A DNA stretch of 64,000 nt from Pararhodobacter oceanensis (GTDB taxonomy: Bacteria; Pseudomonadota; Alphaproteobacteria; Rhodobacterales; Rhodobacteraceae), in the NCBI RefSeq assembly GCF_003076755.1, contig NZ_QDKM01000008.1:48647-112646 (forward strand). The letters are read 5' to 3'. Shown here piece after piece: positions 1 to 8,575 of this stretch. The translations under genes and the position numbers were made by a program. Position 1 is the stretch's first letter, and every line of letters starts with the position of its first letter. The notes beneath the pieces were generated by a model, which was not told where the DNA came from, did no database searches, and worked only from the letters and a program-made list of their open reading frames with translations.

Positions 1-2001
1 CGCTGGCTGCGCTTGCGGCTCGGAATCTGGCACCACCTCGGTTTGCAGCGCCACATCCAGCGCCAGCCGCCCGCCATAGCCCGCGCCCATCTGCGCCAGA
101 TCCAGCGCCGCCAGCCGCGCCTGCAGATCGACGGCACCGGGGCGCAACTCACCCTGCGCGCTGGCCTCGACAGTCCCCGCGCGCAGCGTGAAGGCGCGCA
201 AAGCGGTGCCCTCGGTGTCACGGCGCAGCGACAGCGACATCCGCGACTCCCCCGCCAACATCGAATCCGCTTCATCGATATCCAGCGTCAGATTGTTGGT
301 GGTCAGATCGGCCTCAAGGTCCAGCGCGCCGGTCAAAGGGTTCACCTGCCCCTGTGCGGTGACCAGAGCCGCGCCGCCCAGCGCGCGCCCCGCCAGACCC
401 GAGAACCGCGCCAGATCGGGGGCGGAAAACTCAACGAAACCGTCAAAATCCAGCCCGTCGATAGCCCCGTATGCGGTCAGCGACAGGCTCTGCCCTTCCA
501 GCGCGAGACCGGTCAGTTCGATCGGCTCCTCGGGGCCGGGCCAAGCGATGCTGGCAAGGCCAAAAAGCTCGGAGCCGATGGCGCTTTGCACCCCCGCATC
601 CTGCGCGGTGATCTCGCGCGCGGCGAATTCGAACACGCCCTCGAACACCGGCAGCGGGCTGTAATCGGCATCCGGCGGCTCGGTGCTGGTGGCGTTCAGA
701 CGCCCGCGTGCATCCATCAGCGCGCTGCCCACCAGCAGTTCCGGCAGCGCCAATTCGTCGATCTCGCCGCGCAGCCGCCAATCGCGCGAGCGCTCGGCAT
801 CATGGTCAATGCGCAGCGTCGCGCGGGTGATATAGCCCACGCCCGAAGTGCCCGGCAGCAGCACCGGCTCGCCATCGGGGGTCTCGATGGCGGCGGTCAG
901 CCGGACCAGTTGCGGTAGCCCGCTGGCAGCAAAGGAGGCGGCGCCGTTCAGGCTCATGGATTCGGTGCTGATGCTGAGTTCGGGCAGCGAGACCTCACCG
1001 GAGTCGCTGCGCTGGCCACTGGCGCGCAACTGGCTGTTATTGCCAAAGAACGGATGCAATTCCCGCGACAACAGCGGCCGCAGATCACCCGAGAGATCCA
1101 GCGCGAACCCCGCCCCGTCGATCGGGGAGTCGTCAGCCGCCGCGTCGATGGCCGCGAATTCTCCGGTCACCCGTGGCACGCCATCGGTGGCCAGTTCGAT
1201 ATCCGCCGAAAAGGTGGTCAGCGGCCCCGCGCCCTGCACCGAAAGCCCCAGCGCGGGCTGTTCGGGGATGCCCAGAATGGTGGCCGCGATGCCGCCCTGC
1301 CCCTCGCTCAACTCAAGGTTCAAATCCAGAAACCGCGTCGCATTGTCGAAATCGCCCTCGAAGGCAAAGACGCCCTCTTGCCCGTCGACACGGCGCGCCT
1401 CGAAGCGCGCGTCGCCCTGCCCGCCGGCCAAAAGCGCCTCGCCCTGCAACGAGATTTCCGCCGCCTGCCCCATCACCGCCGCGTCGATCCGCACCCGTTC
1501 CGCGCCGACTTCGCCGATGCGCACCGAGACCGGCAGTTCCGGCAGCGAAAACGGCTCACGCGCGGTCGCACTGGGCAGGTTGCTGGCGCTGCTGGTGCTG
1601 GGCAGACGAAACAGGTCGATGGTCGCGGCGCTGAGTTCATTGACCGAGACGCGCCCTTCGAACAGCGCGGCGCGGTTCCAGTCGATCACCACATCCGAGA
1701 GGGTGATCCAGACCCCGTCATCATCGGCAATCGAAAGCTCGCGCATCGTCGCCCGCGACGACAGCGCGCCCTCAAACCCGCGGATGATCACCTCGCGTCC
1801 GGCGTCCGACAGAAGGTTCTGCAGGGTCCGCGCCAGCAGCCCCTCGTCTTCTTCGTTCGAGAGCGCAGGACCGCCAAGCAGCAGCGCCGCAATCAGCACC
1901 AATGGCACCCAGAAACGCCAAAGCGACCACTCCGGCCTGCGGGATCGGCGGGCAACCTCGGCCCCGGTCCGCATCAGCGGAGACGGTCTTGGCATGCGCA
2001 T
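1..2001 (-). CDS. tamB: Translocation and assembly module inner-membrane component TamB, partial (N-terminal 667 residues)
   Basis: The reverse-strand frame starts with ATG at 2001 and stays open to the window edge, so the C-terminal DUF490 part is missing. Residues about 29-45 form one hydrophobic anchor (WRFWVPLVLIAALLLGG), followed by a long, low-complexity beta-rich region typical of TamB/AsmA-like proteins: alternating short hydrophobic strands, many Asp/Gly turns and almost no Cys. TamB spans the periplasm and works with TamA in inserting outer-membrane proteins and moving phospholipid. The start codon overlaps the tamA stop (TGATG), which indicates translational coupling. Several long plus-strand frames across this stretch are antisense shadows. 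The call rests on the fold-like pattern plus the tamA neighbour; I am fairly sure of it. Confidence 0.88.
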   Translation of the reverse strand, partial: MRMPRPSPLMRTGAEVARRSRRPEWSLWRFWVPLVLIAALLLGGPALSNEEDEGLLARTLQNLLSDAGREVIIRGFEGALSSRATMRELSIADDDGVWITLSDVVIDWNRAALFEGRVSVNELSAATIDLFRLPSTSSASNLPSATAREPFSLPELPVSVRIGEVGAERVRIDAAVMGQAAEISLQGEALLAGGQGDARFEARRVDGQEGVFAFEGDFDNATRFLDLNLELSEGQGGIAATILGIPEQPALGLSVQGAGPLTTFSADIELATDGVPRVTGEFAAIDAAADDSPIDGAGFALDLSGDLRPLLSRELHPFFGNNSQLRASGQRSDSGEVSLPELSISTESMSLNGAASFAASGLPQLVRLTAAIETPDGEPVLLPGTSGVGYITRATLRIDHDAERSRDWRLRGEIDELALPELLVGSALMDARGRLNATSTEPPDADYSPLPVFEGVFEFAAREITAQDAGVQSAIGSELFGLASIAWPGPEEPIELTGLALEGQSLSLTAYGAIDGLDFDGFVEFSAPDLARFSGLAGRALGGAALVTAQGQVNPLTGALDLEADLTTNNLTLDIDEADSMLAGESRMSLSLRRDTEGTALRAFTLRAGTVEASAQGELRPGAVDLQARLAALDLAQMGAGYGGRLALDVALQTEVVPDSEPQAQPA

Positions 2002-3887
2002 CAAAATGCCTGACCGATTCCAAGATAGATTTGATAGGAACTGCTACCCAAAGCGCTGGCATTGCGGCGCAGGGGCGTCGCCAGATCCAGCCGCAGAGGC
2101 CCGATCGGCGTGTCATAGCGCAGCCCGACGCCGCCGCCCGCCTGCCAGTCCGAGGCGCCCCGCAACGGCCCCGCCGAGACCCAGCCCGCATCGGCAAATG
2201 TCGCCAGCGTCAGGCTGTCATTGACCCGCACACGCAATTCGCCCGAGGCGGTCACCAAGCCGCGCCCGCCCGAGGCTGGTGGCCCGGCCACGCCCAGCGA
2301 CTGGAACGGCAGGCCGCGCACGGTGCCGCCGCCGCCCGAGTAAAACAGGAAGCCGCGCGGCGTGGCATCCAGCGCACTGCCGACAATCGCCCCGACCTGC
2401 GCGCGACCGGCCAGCACCACGCGGCCTTCGCTGCCGAAATCGGCATAGCTGCGCGCATCAAACCGCAGCCGCGCGCCATGCTCGGTCTGGCCAAAGCCGA
2501 AATAGGGCATGATCGTCGCCGACAGGTAATGCCCCTCGGTGGCGTTCAGCGGCGTGTCGCGGCTGTCATAGGTCAGCGAGAGCGGCAGCCCCAGCGTGCC
2601 GAAGTTCGAACTTGTCCCGCCATACTCGGCGCGTTCATAGCGCAGCTGCACCCCGCCGCTGGCCAGAAGATTGTCACCAAAGCGGCGCACCAAAGCGGCG
2701 TCGGCCTCGAACGCATCGGCCATATAGTCGCGCTCATCCAGCCGCATGACGCGGGTGCCCAACTCAAGATCGGTGTCGCGGTTGATCGTCGCTGGGCGGG
2801 TATAGCGCGCATCCAGCGTCACGCCCAAACCACCAGTGCGCGCGGCGATCCCGTCGATCGAGGCCTCAAGCCGCAGACGCTCGGCGCCGCCAAGGAAATT
2901 GCGGTGCAGCCAGAAGCCGGTCAGCTGCACGCCGGATTCGCTGTCATATTCGACGCCAAAGCCCAGCCGCCGCGGCGGCGCTTCAACCACCTGCGCCTCA
3001 ATGTCGATGCTGCCATCGGGATTGGCGCGTTCGGCGGTGCGCAGCACCACGCTCGAAAAGGCGCCGGTGTCACGCAGCCGCGTTTGCCCCTCGTCCATCG
3101 CCTCGGGGTCATGGGTCTCGCCGCGCGGCAGCCCGGCAATGGCGATGATCCGGTTGCTGCGGGTGCGCTCATTGCCCTGCGGCACCACCGCGCCAAAGCG
3201 CAGCCTCGGCCCCGGCGCCAGTGCCAGCCGCACGTTCAGCTCGGCGGTGTTGTGATTGGCGACGACATCCTGCACCTGCACATCGGCCTGCGCATGGCCC
3301 AGCCCGCGCCAGGCATCCAGCGCCTCGGCCAGCGCCGCGCGGACCATGGTGCTGCGCGCAGGTTGACCGCTGGCAAACCCCTCGGGCAACACGGTATCCG
3401 GGGCCAGCGGATCAATCTCGACACGGCCAAAGGTGAACAGCGGGCCGGTGGTGACAATCACCTCAACACGGTCAATCTGCGCAGGCGTCGAGAGTGGCGA
3501 GATTTCCGAGGCTTCGCGCCCGTCGATCAGCACCGAGATCGTCGGCGCGTAATAGCCGTGATCGTAAAGCAGCGGGATCAACCGCCCGTATTCCGCCCGC
3601 GCGGTGGCCATCAGGCTGCCGGAATCGACATGCCCTTCATCGCGCGAGACCAACAGCAGCGAACTCAGACGCAGCGTTTCGATCAGATCCTCGGGCGCGC
3701 CCGGCGCGGTCAGAGTCATCCGCTCCAGCGCCGTGGCGGGGGAGGGAATACTGGCAACAGAGGTGGCGACAAGTGTTCCCGCGACGACAGCCAGCATCAT
3801 CCGGCGCGCGGCATCTGTGCTGCGCCCCGCCCATTGCTGCCCGGTCGCTCCCGCAAGCGCCCACCATCCGGTTTTCGCGCGTTTCAA
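2001..3887 (-). CDS. tamA: Autotransporter assembly complex outer-membrane protein TamA (BamA/Omp85 family)
   Basis: Predicted Omp85-family outer-membrane barrel, 628 residues. A signal-like segment (MMLAVVAGTLVATSVASIPSPATA, residues about 30-52) is followed by POTRA-like repeats to about residue 280 and a C-terminal 16-strand barrel domain. The conserved loop-6 motif appears as GGGGTVRGLPFQSLG, and the last residue is Phe, as expected for a beta-signal. The start used is TTG at 3887, because GAGG lies 8 bases upstream; the first ATG in frame is at 3800 and would begin directly at the signal peptide without a clear Shine-Dalgarno site. The protein pairs with the overlapping tamB downstream. 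The start is less certain than the identity. Confidence 0.92.
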   Translation of the reverse strand: MKRAKTGWWALAGATGQQWAGRSTDAARRMMLAVVAGTLVATSVASIPSPATALERMTLTAPGAPEDLIETLRLSSLLLVSRDEGHVDSGSLMATARAEYGRLIPLLYDHGYYAPTISVLIDGREASEISPLSTPAQIDRVEVIVTTGPLFTFGRVEIDPLAPDTVLPEGFASGQPARSTMVRAALAEALDAWRGLGHAQADVQVQDVVANHNTAELNVRLALAPGPRLRFGAVVPQGNERTRSNRIIAIAGLPRGETHDPEAMDEGQTRLRDTGAFSSVVLRTAERANPDGSIDIEAQVVEAPPRRLGFGVEYDSESGVQLTGFWLHRNFLGGAERLRLEASIDGIAARTGGLGVTLDARYTRPATINRDTDLELGTRVMRLDERDYMADAFEADAALVRRFGDNLLASGGVQLRYERAEYGGTSSNFGTLGLPLSLTYDSRDTPLNATEGHYLSATIMPYFGFGQTEHGARLRFDARSYADFGSEGRVVLAGRAQVGAIVGSALDATPRGFLFYSGGGGTVRGLPFQSLGVAGPPASGGRGLVTASGELRVRVNDSLTLATFADAGWVSAGPLRGASDWQAGGGVGLRYDTPIGPLRLDLATPLRRNASALGSSSYQIYLGIGQAF

Positions 3888-4053
3888 CGGGTCATCCTCA
3901 TATTACCGCCCTTTTAGAATATGTCGCACACTCGCCCTAACGGCTCAACCATATATCGCGGTTTTCCGGCCCCGCCACCGCGCCGTGGGCGAATAAACGC
4001 TGCAATTTTGTCGCGTCTCGCAGCCTGCGGGGAATGATTGCCAGTGCACCCGC

Positions 4054-4082
4054 TTGACAGTTTCGGTAAGCTTGAGGCAATC
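4054..4082 (+). promoter_or_regulatory. Possible promoter of the MFS gene (exact TTGACA -35 box)
   Basis: TTGACA at 4054-4059 lies about 50 bases upstream of the ATG at 4111. The hexamer 17 bases further on is a poor -10 match (GCAATC), so the box assignment is tentative. The same TTG could be read as an upstream start for the MFS protein, but a promoter element is the more natural reading. Confidence 0.3.
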
Positions 4083-4110
4083 AGCCGCTGAACATGTGAA
4101 AGATCGCCCG

Positions 4111-5340
4111 ATGACCGTGCAATCCACGCCCACCCCTGACGCAGCATTTGCCGCAGCACCCAATGCCGGCGCCGCCAACCCGCTGCGCACCCATTATACC
4201 GTCATTCTGGCGATCGCGCTGTGTCATTTCATCAATGATGTGATGCAATCGGTGCTGTCGGCCAGCTATCCGGTGATGCGCGATGAGTTCGGGCTGAGCT
4301 TCACCCAGATCGGGCTGATGTCGTTGGCCTTTATGGGCACCGCCTCGGTGTTGCAGCCACTGGTCGGCGTGATCACCGACAAACGCCCGTTTCCGCAGTC
4401 GCTGACCCTCGGCATGGGCAGCACGATGCTGGGTCTGTTGCTGCTGGCGAAAGCGCCGAACTATCCGCTGCTCTTGGCCGGCGCGGCGCTGATCGGCATC
4501 GGCTCGGCGGTGTTCCACCCCGAGGCCAGCCGCGTGGCGCGCGCCGCTGCCGGGCGGCGGTTCGGCACCGCGCAATCACTGTTTCAGGTCGGCGGCAATG
4601 CTGGTCATGCGGCGGGGCCATTGCTCGCGGCCTTTATCGTGGTGCCTCTGGGCCGCCCCTCGGTCGCGTGGTTTGCGGTGCTGGCGATGATCGGCATGAC
4701 GATCCTGTCGCAGGTTGGCCGCTGGTATGCCAATCAAGAGCGCAACAAACGCAAGGCTGCCCCCGTTACCGGCAATGGATTGCCGCGGCGGCGGATTGTC
4801 ATCACCATCTCGCTGCTGGCAATTCTGGTGTTCACCAAGAACGCCTATCTCGCCAGCATCAGCGCCTATTACACGTTTTTCCTGATCGAGCGCTTTGAGT
4901 TGGGCACCCAAGCCGCGCAGCTCATGCTGTTCCTGTTCCTCGCCTCCTCGGCGGCGGGGGTGATCATCGGCGGGCTTGTCGGCGACCGTATCGGCACCCG
5001 CGCGGTGATCTGGGTGTCGATCCTCGGGGTGCTGCCCTTCTCGCTGGCACTGCCGCATGTTGATCTGTTCTGGACCGGCGTGATGACCGTGTTCATCGGC
5101 GTGATTCTCTCCTCGGCCTTCCCCGCGATCATCGTCTTCGCGCAAGAGCTGGTGCCGGGGCGCGTCGGGCTGATCGCCGGTGTGTTCTTTGGCATGGCCT
5201 TTGGCATTGGCGGCATGGCGGCGGCGGGGCTGGGGGTGCTGGGCGATATCTACGGGATTGATTTCGTCTATCAGCTCTGCGCTTTCCTGCCCGCGCTGGG
5301 GATCTTTGCGATCTTTCTGCCGCGCTTGAGCCACGACTAG
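4111..5340 (+). CDS. MFS transporter of the fosmidomycin-resistance (Fsr) type
   Basis: Inner-membrane major facilitator, 409 residues from ATG 4111, with about twelve hydrophobic segments. The first helix region reads ILAIALCHFINDVMQSVLSA, the characteristic His-Phe-x-Asn-Asp signature of Fsr-type efflux proteins, followed by LQPLVGVITDKRP between helices 2 and 3 (MFS motif A-like) and the Gly-rich GSAVFHPEASRVAR segment. Family members export fosmidomycin and perhaps sugar phosphates or aromatic compounds; the native substrate here cannot be read from sequence. A longer frame from TTG 4054 exists, but that TTG lies within a TTGACA box. The gene stands alone, convergent with the LysR gene 24 bases downstream. 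Confidence 0.85.
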   Translation: MTVQSTPTPDAAFAAAPNAGAANPLRTHYTVILAIALCHFINDVMQSVLSASYPVMRDEFGLSFTQIGLMSLAFMGTASVLQPLVGVITDKRPFPQSLTLGMGSTMLGLLLLAKAPNYPLLLAGAALIGIGSAVFHPEASRVARAAAGRRFGTAQSLFQVGGNAGHAAGPLLAAFIVVPLGRPSVAWFAVLAMIGMTILSQVGRWYANQERNKRKAAPVTGNGLPRRRIVITISLLAILVFTKNAYLASISAYYTFFLIERFELGTQAAQLMLFLFLASSAAGVIIGGLVGDRIGTRAVIWVSILGVLPFSLALPHVDLFWTGVMTVFIGVILSSAFPAIIVFAQELVPGRVGLIAGVFFGMAFGIGGMAAAGLGVLGDIYGIDFVYQLCAFLPALGIFAIFLPRLSHD

Positions 5341-5364
5341 AACCCGCCCGAGGCCAAAGGCAAC

Positions 5365-6240
5365 TCAGGCCTTCGCCAGCCGCCGCAGCCAACGCACGAA
5401 CAGCCGCGCGGAATGCGACAGCCCGTCGGGACGGGTGACAAGGTAATAGCCCAGCCCCTCGGGATCGCCCTCATGTAGTGAGATCAGCTGCCCCGAGGCC
5501 AGATCCGGCGCGACCAGCGTTTTCGCCTGCAAAGACACGCCCAATCCGGCGCGCACCGCGCTGGCGACCAGCCCGTTATTGGCCATCTCGCGCGCGCCAA
5601 TGGCTTTGAAATCAACCCCGATTGCCTTGCCCCAGATTTGCTGTTCCGAGGAAGCGCCCGAGAAAAACCAATCCTGTCCGGTCAGTTTCAATAACCCCTT
5701 GAGGTCTCGCGCCTTGGTGAAATGCGGCGCCGCGACCACGACAAACGCGCTCAGGGCCAAGGGTTCGGCCTGCAGCCCCGGCCAGTCACCGCCACCAAAG
5801 CGGATCGCCACGTCAATGCCGTCGCGGCGGAAATCGGTCAAAGTGACACCGGGAACAAGCCGCACTTCGATCTCGGGATGCGCGGCCCAGAACCCGCCCA
5901 TCCGCGGCATCAACCAGGCCTCGGCAAAGGACGGGGTCAGCGCCACCACCACCGGTCGCACCGCGTTGCGGTCGCGCAGCGCGCTCACCCCATCGGCGAT
6001 ACGCGCAAAGCCTTCGCCCAGCGCAATCGCCAGTTCATGCCCCGCCTCGGTCAGCTGCATCCCCTGCCCCTCGCGCCGCGCCAGCACCTCGCCAAAGTCA
6101 GCCTCAAGGGCGCGCAGATGCTGCGAGACGGCGGCATGGGTGACATTCAGCTCGCGCGCCGCCGCCGACAGGCTGCCATGGCGCGCCAAAGCATCGAAAG
6201 CACGCAGCGCCGCAAGTGAGGGGATAGAGCGCCAATCCAT
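5365..6240 (-). CDS. LysR-family transcriptional regulator, GcvA-like
   Basis: Predicted cytoplasmic DNA-binding regulator of 291 residues from ATG 6240. An in-frame GTG/TTG-type extension to 6255 adds only five residues. The N-terminal winged helix-turn-helix (residues about 8-60) includes LAALRAFDALARHGSLSAAA and VTHAAVSQHLRALE, a classic LysR HTH. The effector domain has the GcvA-like pattern PSFAEAWLMPRMGGFWAAHPEIEVRL and DVAIRFGGGDWPG. It is transcribed away from the small ORF at 6343, its most likely local target, though GcvA-type regulators often act on distant genes. The effector is unknown. Confidence 0.88.
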   Translation of the reverse strand: MDWRSIPSLAALRAFDALARHGSLSAAARELNVTHAAVSQHLRALEADFGEVLARREGQGMQLTEAGHELAIALGEGFARIADGVSALRDRNAVRPVVVALTPSFAEAWLMPRMGGFWAAHPEIEVRLVPGVTLTDFRRDGIDVAIRFGGGDWPGLQAEPLALSAFVVVAAPHFTKARDLKGLLKLTGQDWFFSGASSEQQIWGKAIGVDFKAIGAREMANNGLVASAVRAGLGVSLQAKTLVAPDLASGQLISLHEGDPEGLGYYLVTRPDGLSHSARLFVRWLRRLAKA

Positions 6241-6342
6241 GGTGAATGTTAGCACCGCTTACAGCGCAAAAACAATACAGACTCGCGAATATGGCCGGGT
6301 TGCGCGATAGAGAGCGCATCAACTCAACACTGGAGGACGGCT

Positions 6343-6498
6343 ATGTTTGGAATTCTCAGCTCAACGATCCGCGTTGCAACCCTGACCCATTCGCGCACAA
6401 AGGCCGACCATGTGGCCCTGAAGGCCCCGCGCGACGCTCACGCCGAGCGCAGCGAGAGCCTGACCGAGGCCCACAAGCCAGTAGCGGCGCAGGGCTGA
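6343..6498 (+). CDS. Small uncharacterised protein, 51 residues
   Basis: A short open frame begins with ATG 6343 preceded by GGAGG eight bases upstream. It encodes 51 residues starting MFGILSSTIRVATLTHSR, then a polar, charged tail rich in Ala, His, Glu and Lys. No family is recognised. Support comes from the good ribosome binding site, the position divergent from a LysR regulator, and an intrinsic terminator about 50 bases after its stop, which would define a short single-gene transcript. The N-terminus is mildly amphipathic rather than a clear signal peptide. It could be a real small protein or the coding part of a small regulatory RNA. Confidence 0.5.
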   Translation: MFGILSSTIRVATLTHSRTKADHVALKAPRDAHAERSESLTEAHKPVAAQG

Positions 6499-6548
6499 AA
6501 GCTCAGTTAACGAACCTGTTTGGCAACTTGCAGGGATATATCGACGGG

Positions 6549-6582
6549 TGGCGGCGGGCTTAGGGTCCGACCGCCATTTTTT
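6549..6582 (+). terminator. Intrinsic terminator between the small ORF and ahcY
   Basis: TGGCGG (6549-6554) pairs with CCGCCA (6571-6576), and CGGG (6555-6558) pairs with TCCG inside it; a run of six T follows at 6577-6582. This would end the short transcript carrying the 51-residue ORF and separate it from ahcY. Confidence 0.65.
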
Positions 6583-6686
6583 CGTGCCGTATCACCGACC
6601 TTGCGGCACGCCCGTAGCGCTCTATTGCCGCAAAGGGGTGGCAATGGTATCCCACGGTCAAATATTTGTATCAACAGGAGCCCGCG
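6583..6686 (+). promoter_or_regulatory. Structured leader of ahcY with two mutually exclusive stems and a palindrome
   Basis: CGTGCCG (6583-6589) can pair with CGGCACG (6604-6610). TTGCGGCA (6601-6608) can instead pair with TGCCGCAA (6626-6633). The two stems share bases 6604-6608 and so cannot form together. CAAATATTTG (6659-6668) is a perfect palindrome just upstream of the ahcY Shine-Dalgarno sequence (AGGAG at 6676-6680). I do not see the conserved core of the known SAH riboswitch. Whether this acts as RNA or as a protein operator is open. Confidence 0.35.
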
Positions 6687-8093
6687 ATGTCGGCGGATTA
6701 TGTAGTTAAAGATATCTCCCTTGCCGATTTTGGCCGCAAGGAATTGGATATCGCGGAAACCGAAATGCCCGGCCTGATGGCCTGCCGCGAGGAATTCGGC
6801 ACCTCGAAGCCGCTGAAAGGCGCGCGGATCGTCGGCTCTCTGCATATGACCATCCAAACCGCGGTGCTGATTGAGACGCTGGTCTCTCTGGGCGCGGATG
6901 TCCGCTGGGCCTCGTGCAATATCTTCTCGACCCAAGACCACGCCGCCGCCGCGATTGCCGCCGGTGGCACGCCGGTCTTCGCGATCAAGGGCCAGTCGCT
7001 GGTCGAACATTGGGACTACCTCGACCGCTCGTTCCAGTTTGCCGAGAATGCAGACGGCATCGGCGCCAATATGATCCTCGATGATGGCGGCGACGCGACG
7101 CTCTATGTCCTTCTCGGTGCTCGGGTTGAGGCCGGTGAGGATGATCTGATCGCGGTGCCCACCTCGGAAGAGGAAGAGGCGATCTTCGCGCAGATCAGAA
7201 AGCGCATGGCGCAAAGCCCCGGCTGGTTCACCAAGACCCGCGACGCGATCATCGGTGTCTCCGAGGAAACCACCACCGGCGTGCACCGGCTCTATGAGCT
7301 GCACAAAAACGGCCAGCTGCCCTTCCCCGCGATCAACGTCAACGATTCCGTCACCAAGTCGAAATTCGACAATAAATACGGCTGTAAGGAATCGCTGGTC
7401 GACGGTATCCGCCGCGCCACCGACACGATGATGGCCGGTAAGGTCGCCGTTGTCTGCGGTTACGGCGATGTCGGCAAAGGCTCGGCGGCGTCTTTGGCCG
7501 GGGCCGGTGCCCGTGTGAAAGTCACCGAGATCGACCCGATCTGCGCCCTGCAAGCCGCAATGGACGGATTCGAAGTGGTGCGGCTTGAGGATGTCGCCGG
7601 TGAGGCGGATATCTTCATCACCACCACCGGCAATAAGGACGTGATCCGCATCGAGCATATGCGCCAGATGAAGGATATGGCGATCGTCGGCAACATCGGC
7701 CATTTCGACAATGAAATTCAGGTCGCGGCGCTGAAGAACCACAAATGGACCAACGTCAAGGATCAGGTGGATATGATCGAGATGCCCTCGGGCAATCGCA
7801 TGATCCTCTTGTCGCAAGGCCGCCTGTTGAACCTCGGCAACGCCACCGGCCACCCCAGCTTTGTGATGTCGGCGAGCTTCACCAATCAGGTGCTGGCGCA
7901 GATCGAGCTGTTCACCAAGCCGGACGACTATGCGCCCGGTGTCTATATCTTGCCCAAGCATCTGGATGAAAAGGTCGCGCGGCTGCATCTGGCGAAGGTT
8001 GGCGCCAAGCTGACCGAACTCGCGCCCGAACAGGCCGCCTATATCGGGGTCACGCCCGAGGGTCCGTTCAAGCCCGAGCATTACCGCTACTGA
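6687..8093 (+). CDS. ahcY: Adenosylhomocysteinase (S-adenosyl-L-homocysteine hydrolase)
   Basis: Cytoplasmic NAD-dependent enzyme that splits S-adenosylhomocysteine into adenosine and homocysteine, closing the activated methyl cycle. The 468-residue product starts at ATG 6687, placed by AGGAG seven bases upstream; a TTG-initiated extension is unlikely. Diagnostic segments are [30 protein letters not shown], the Rossmann motif [10 protein letters not shown] (residues about 257-266) and the C-terminal KPEHYRY. Length and motifs are complete for the bacterial form, including the roughly 40-residue insertion typical of proteobacterial enzymes. It is monocistronic, flanked by terminators at 6549-6582 and 8101-8125. 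Confidence 0.98.
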   Translation: MSADYVVKDISLADFGRKELDIAETEMPGLMACREEFGTSKPLKGARIVGSLHMTIQTAVLIETLVSLGADVRWASCNIFSTQDHAAAAIAAGGTPVFAIKGQSLVEHWDYLDRSFQFAENADGIGANMILDDGGDATLYVLLGARVEAGEDDLIAVPTSEEEEAIFAQIRKRMAQSPGWFTKTRDAIIGVSEETTTGVHRLYELHKNGQLPFPAINVNDSVTKSKFDNKYGCKESLVDGIRRATDTMMAGKVAVVCGYGDVGKGSAASLAGAGARVKVTEIDPICALQAAMDGFEVVRLEDVAGEADIFITTTGNKDVIRIEHMRQMKDMAIVGNIGHFDNEIQVAALKNHKWTNVKDQVDMIEMPSGNRMILLSQGRLLNLGNATGHPSFVMSASFTNQVLAQIELFTKPDDYAPGVYILPKHLDEKVARLHLAKVGAKLTELAPEQAAYIGVTPEGPFKPEHYRY

Positions 8094-8100
8094 GTTCAAG

Positions 8101-8125
8101 GGGAGGCTTCGGCCTCCCTTTTCTT
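8101..8125 (+). terminator. Intrinsic terminator of ahcY
   Basis: A perfect 7-bp stem GGGAGGC/GCCTCCC with a TTCG tetraloop (8101-8118) is followed by TTTTCTT. It starts 8 bases after the ahcY stop codon. Confidence 0.9.
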
Positions 8126-8180
8126 ATTGGGCGAGCCGCACATCGCCATTGCTCCTGACCTAGCCATGTCGCGCAACAGA

Positions 8181-8313
8181 GCACATCGCCAGACCGCGGG
8201 ATGGCGACCGGACGTGGAAGCGGTGCACTTTATGGTGCGTTCCACTTCCAACTTCCAAGCGGAGCGCCAACCCTAGCCATATCGCCAGCCCCGTGGGCGG
8301 TCTGGCGATGTGC
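8181..8313. repeat. 17-bp perfect inverted repeat enclosing the first intergenic repeat unit
   Basis: Bases 8181-8197 and 8297-8313 are exact reverse complements over 17 bp and flank a 99-base interior. Bases 8135-8148 are also an exact 14-bp reverse complement of 8303-8316, so the right arm has two possible partners. The interior carries a further hairpin, GTGGAA (8214-8219) with TTCCAC (8240-8245) plus GCAC/GTGC inside. Nothing indicates a transposase. Confidence 0.75.
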
Positions 8314-8351
8314 GGCGGCTAACGCCTTGATTCCGCACAGGGCAAATATCC
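8194..8351. repeat. Intergenic tandem repeat, copy A (shorter)
   Basis: This copy starts with the 16-base block CCGCGGGATGGCGACC (8194-8209) and runs through AGCGGAGC..CCAACCC, AGCCATATCGCCAGCCCC and GCCTTGATTCCGC to GGGCAAATATCC. Each of these blocks recurs in the same order in copy B, 176 bases downstream at its start. It lacks the roughly 45-base hairpin segment that copy B carries. Short minus-strand frames in the region have similar translations in the two copies, which reflects the repeat rather than protein-coding constraint. Confidence 0.75.
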
Positions 8352-8369
8352 AACGATGACAAAGCCATA

Positions 8370-8575
8370 CCGCGGGATGGCGACCCGACGCTAAAGCGGC
8401 GCGTTTTTTGGTGCGCTCCACTCCCAACATTCAAGCGGAGCACCAACCCCAGCCAAATCGCCAGCCCCGGGGGCGGTCCCCGCTCTCGGCGATTTTCCAC
8501 AGAAAATCACCTGCCGCGTAAATGGGACGATGCGCGGCGGCTGCGCCTTGACTCCGCGCGGGGCAAAACTCCGCC
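8370..8575. repeat. Intergenic tandem repeat, copy B (longer)
   Basis: The second diverged copy of the unit begins with the same CCGCGGGATGGCGACC block (8370-8385) and ends with GGGGCAAAACTCCGCC. It has an extra segment with a perfect hairpin GATTTTC-CACA-GAAAATC (8491-8508). Substitutions relative to copy A partly preserve pairing in the AGCG..CGCT stem near 8396-8425, which would suit a structured RNA or a mobile palindromic unit. Together with copy A it fills the 8.1-8.6 kb gene-free stretch. Confidence 0.75.

Noticed and set aside
13..2224. Long plus-strand frames antisense to tamB (13-918, 848-2224, 1054-2013)
   Set aside because: High-GC shadow frames; the minus strand carries a continuous TamB frame with a clear membrane anchor and coupling to tamA.
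1902..3917. 671-codon plus-strand frame antisense to tamA
   Set aside because: Composition is Arg/Gln/His/Pro-rich without domains; the minus strand encodes a full TamA.
4054..4110. TTG-initiated N-terminal extension of the MFS transporter
   Set aside because: The TTG is the first half of a TTGACA promoter box, and the extension is not hydrophobic or conserved-looking.
6549..6686. Canonical SAH or SAM riboswitch before ahcY
   Set aside because: The conserved core sequences of the known classes are not visible; only generic alternative stems are seen.
6507..8099. 530-codon minus-strand frame over ahcY
   Set aside because: Shadow of ahcY; no domain, and it runs through the terminator and leader region.
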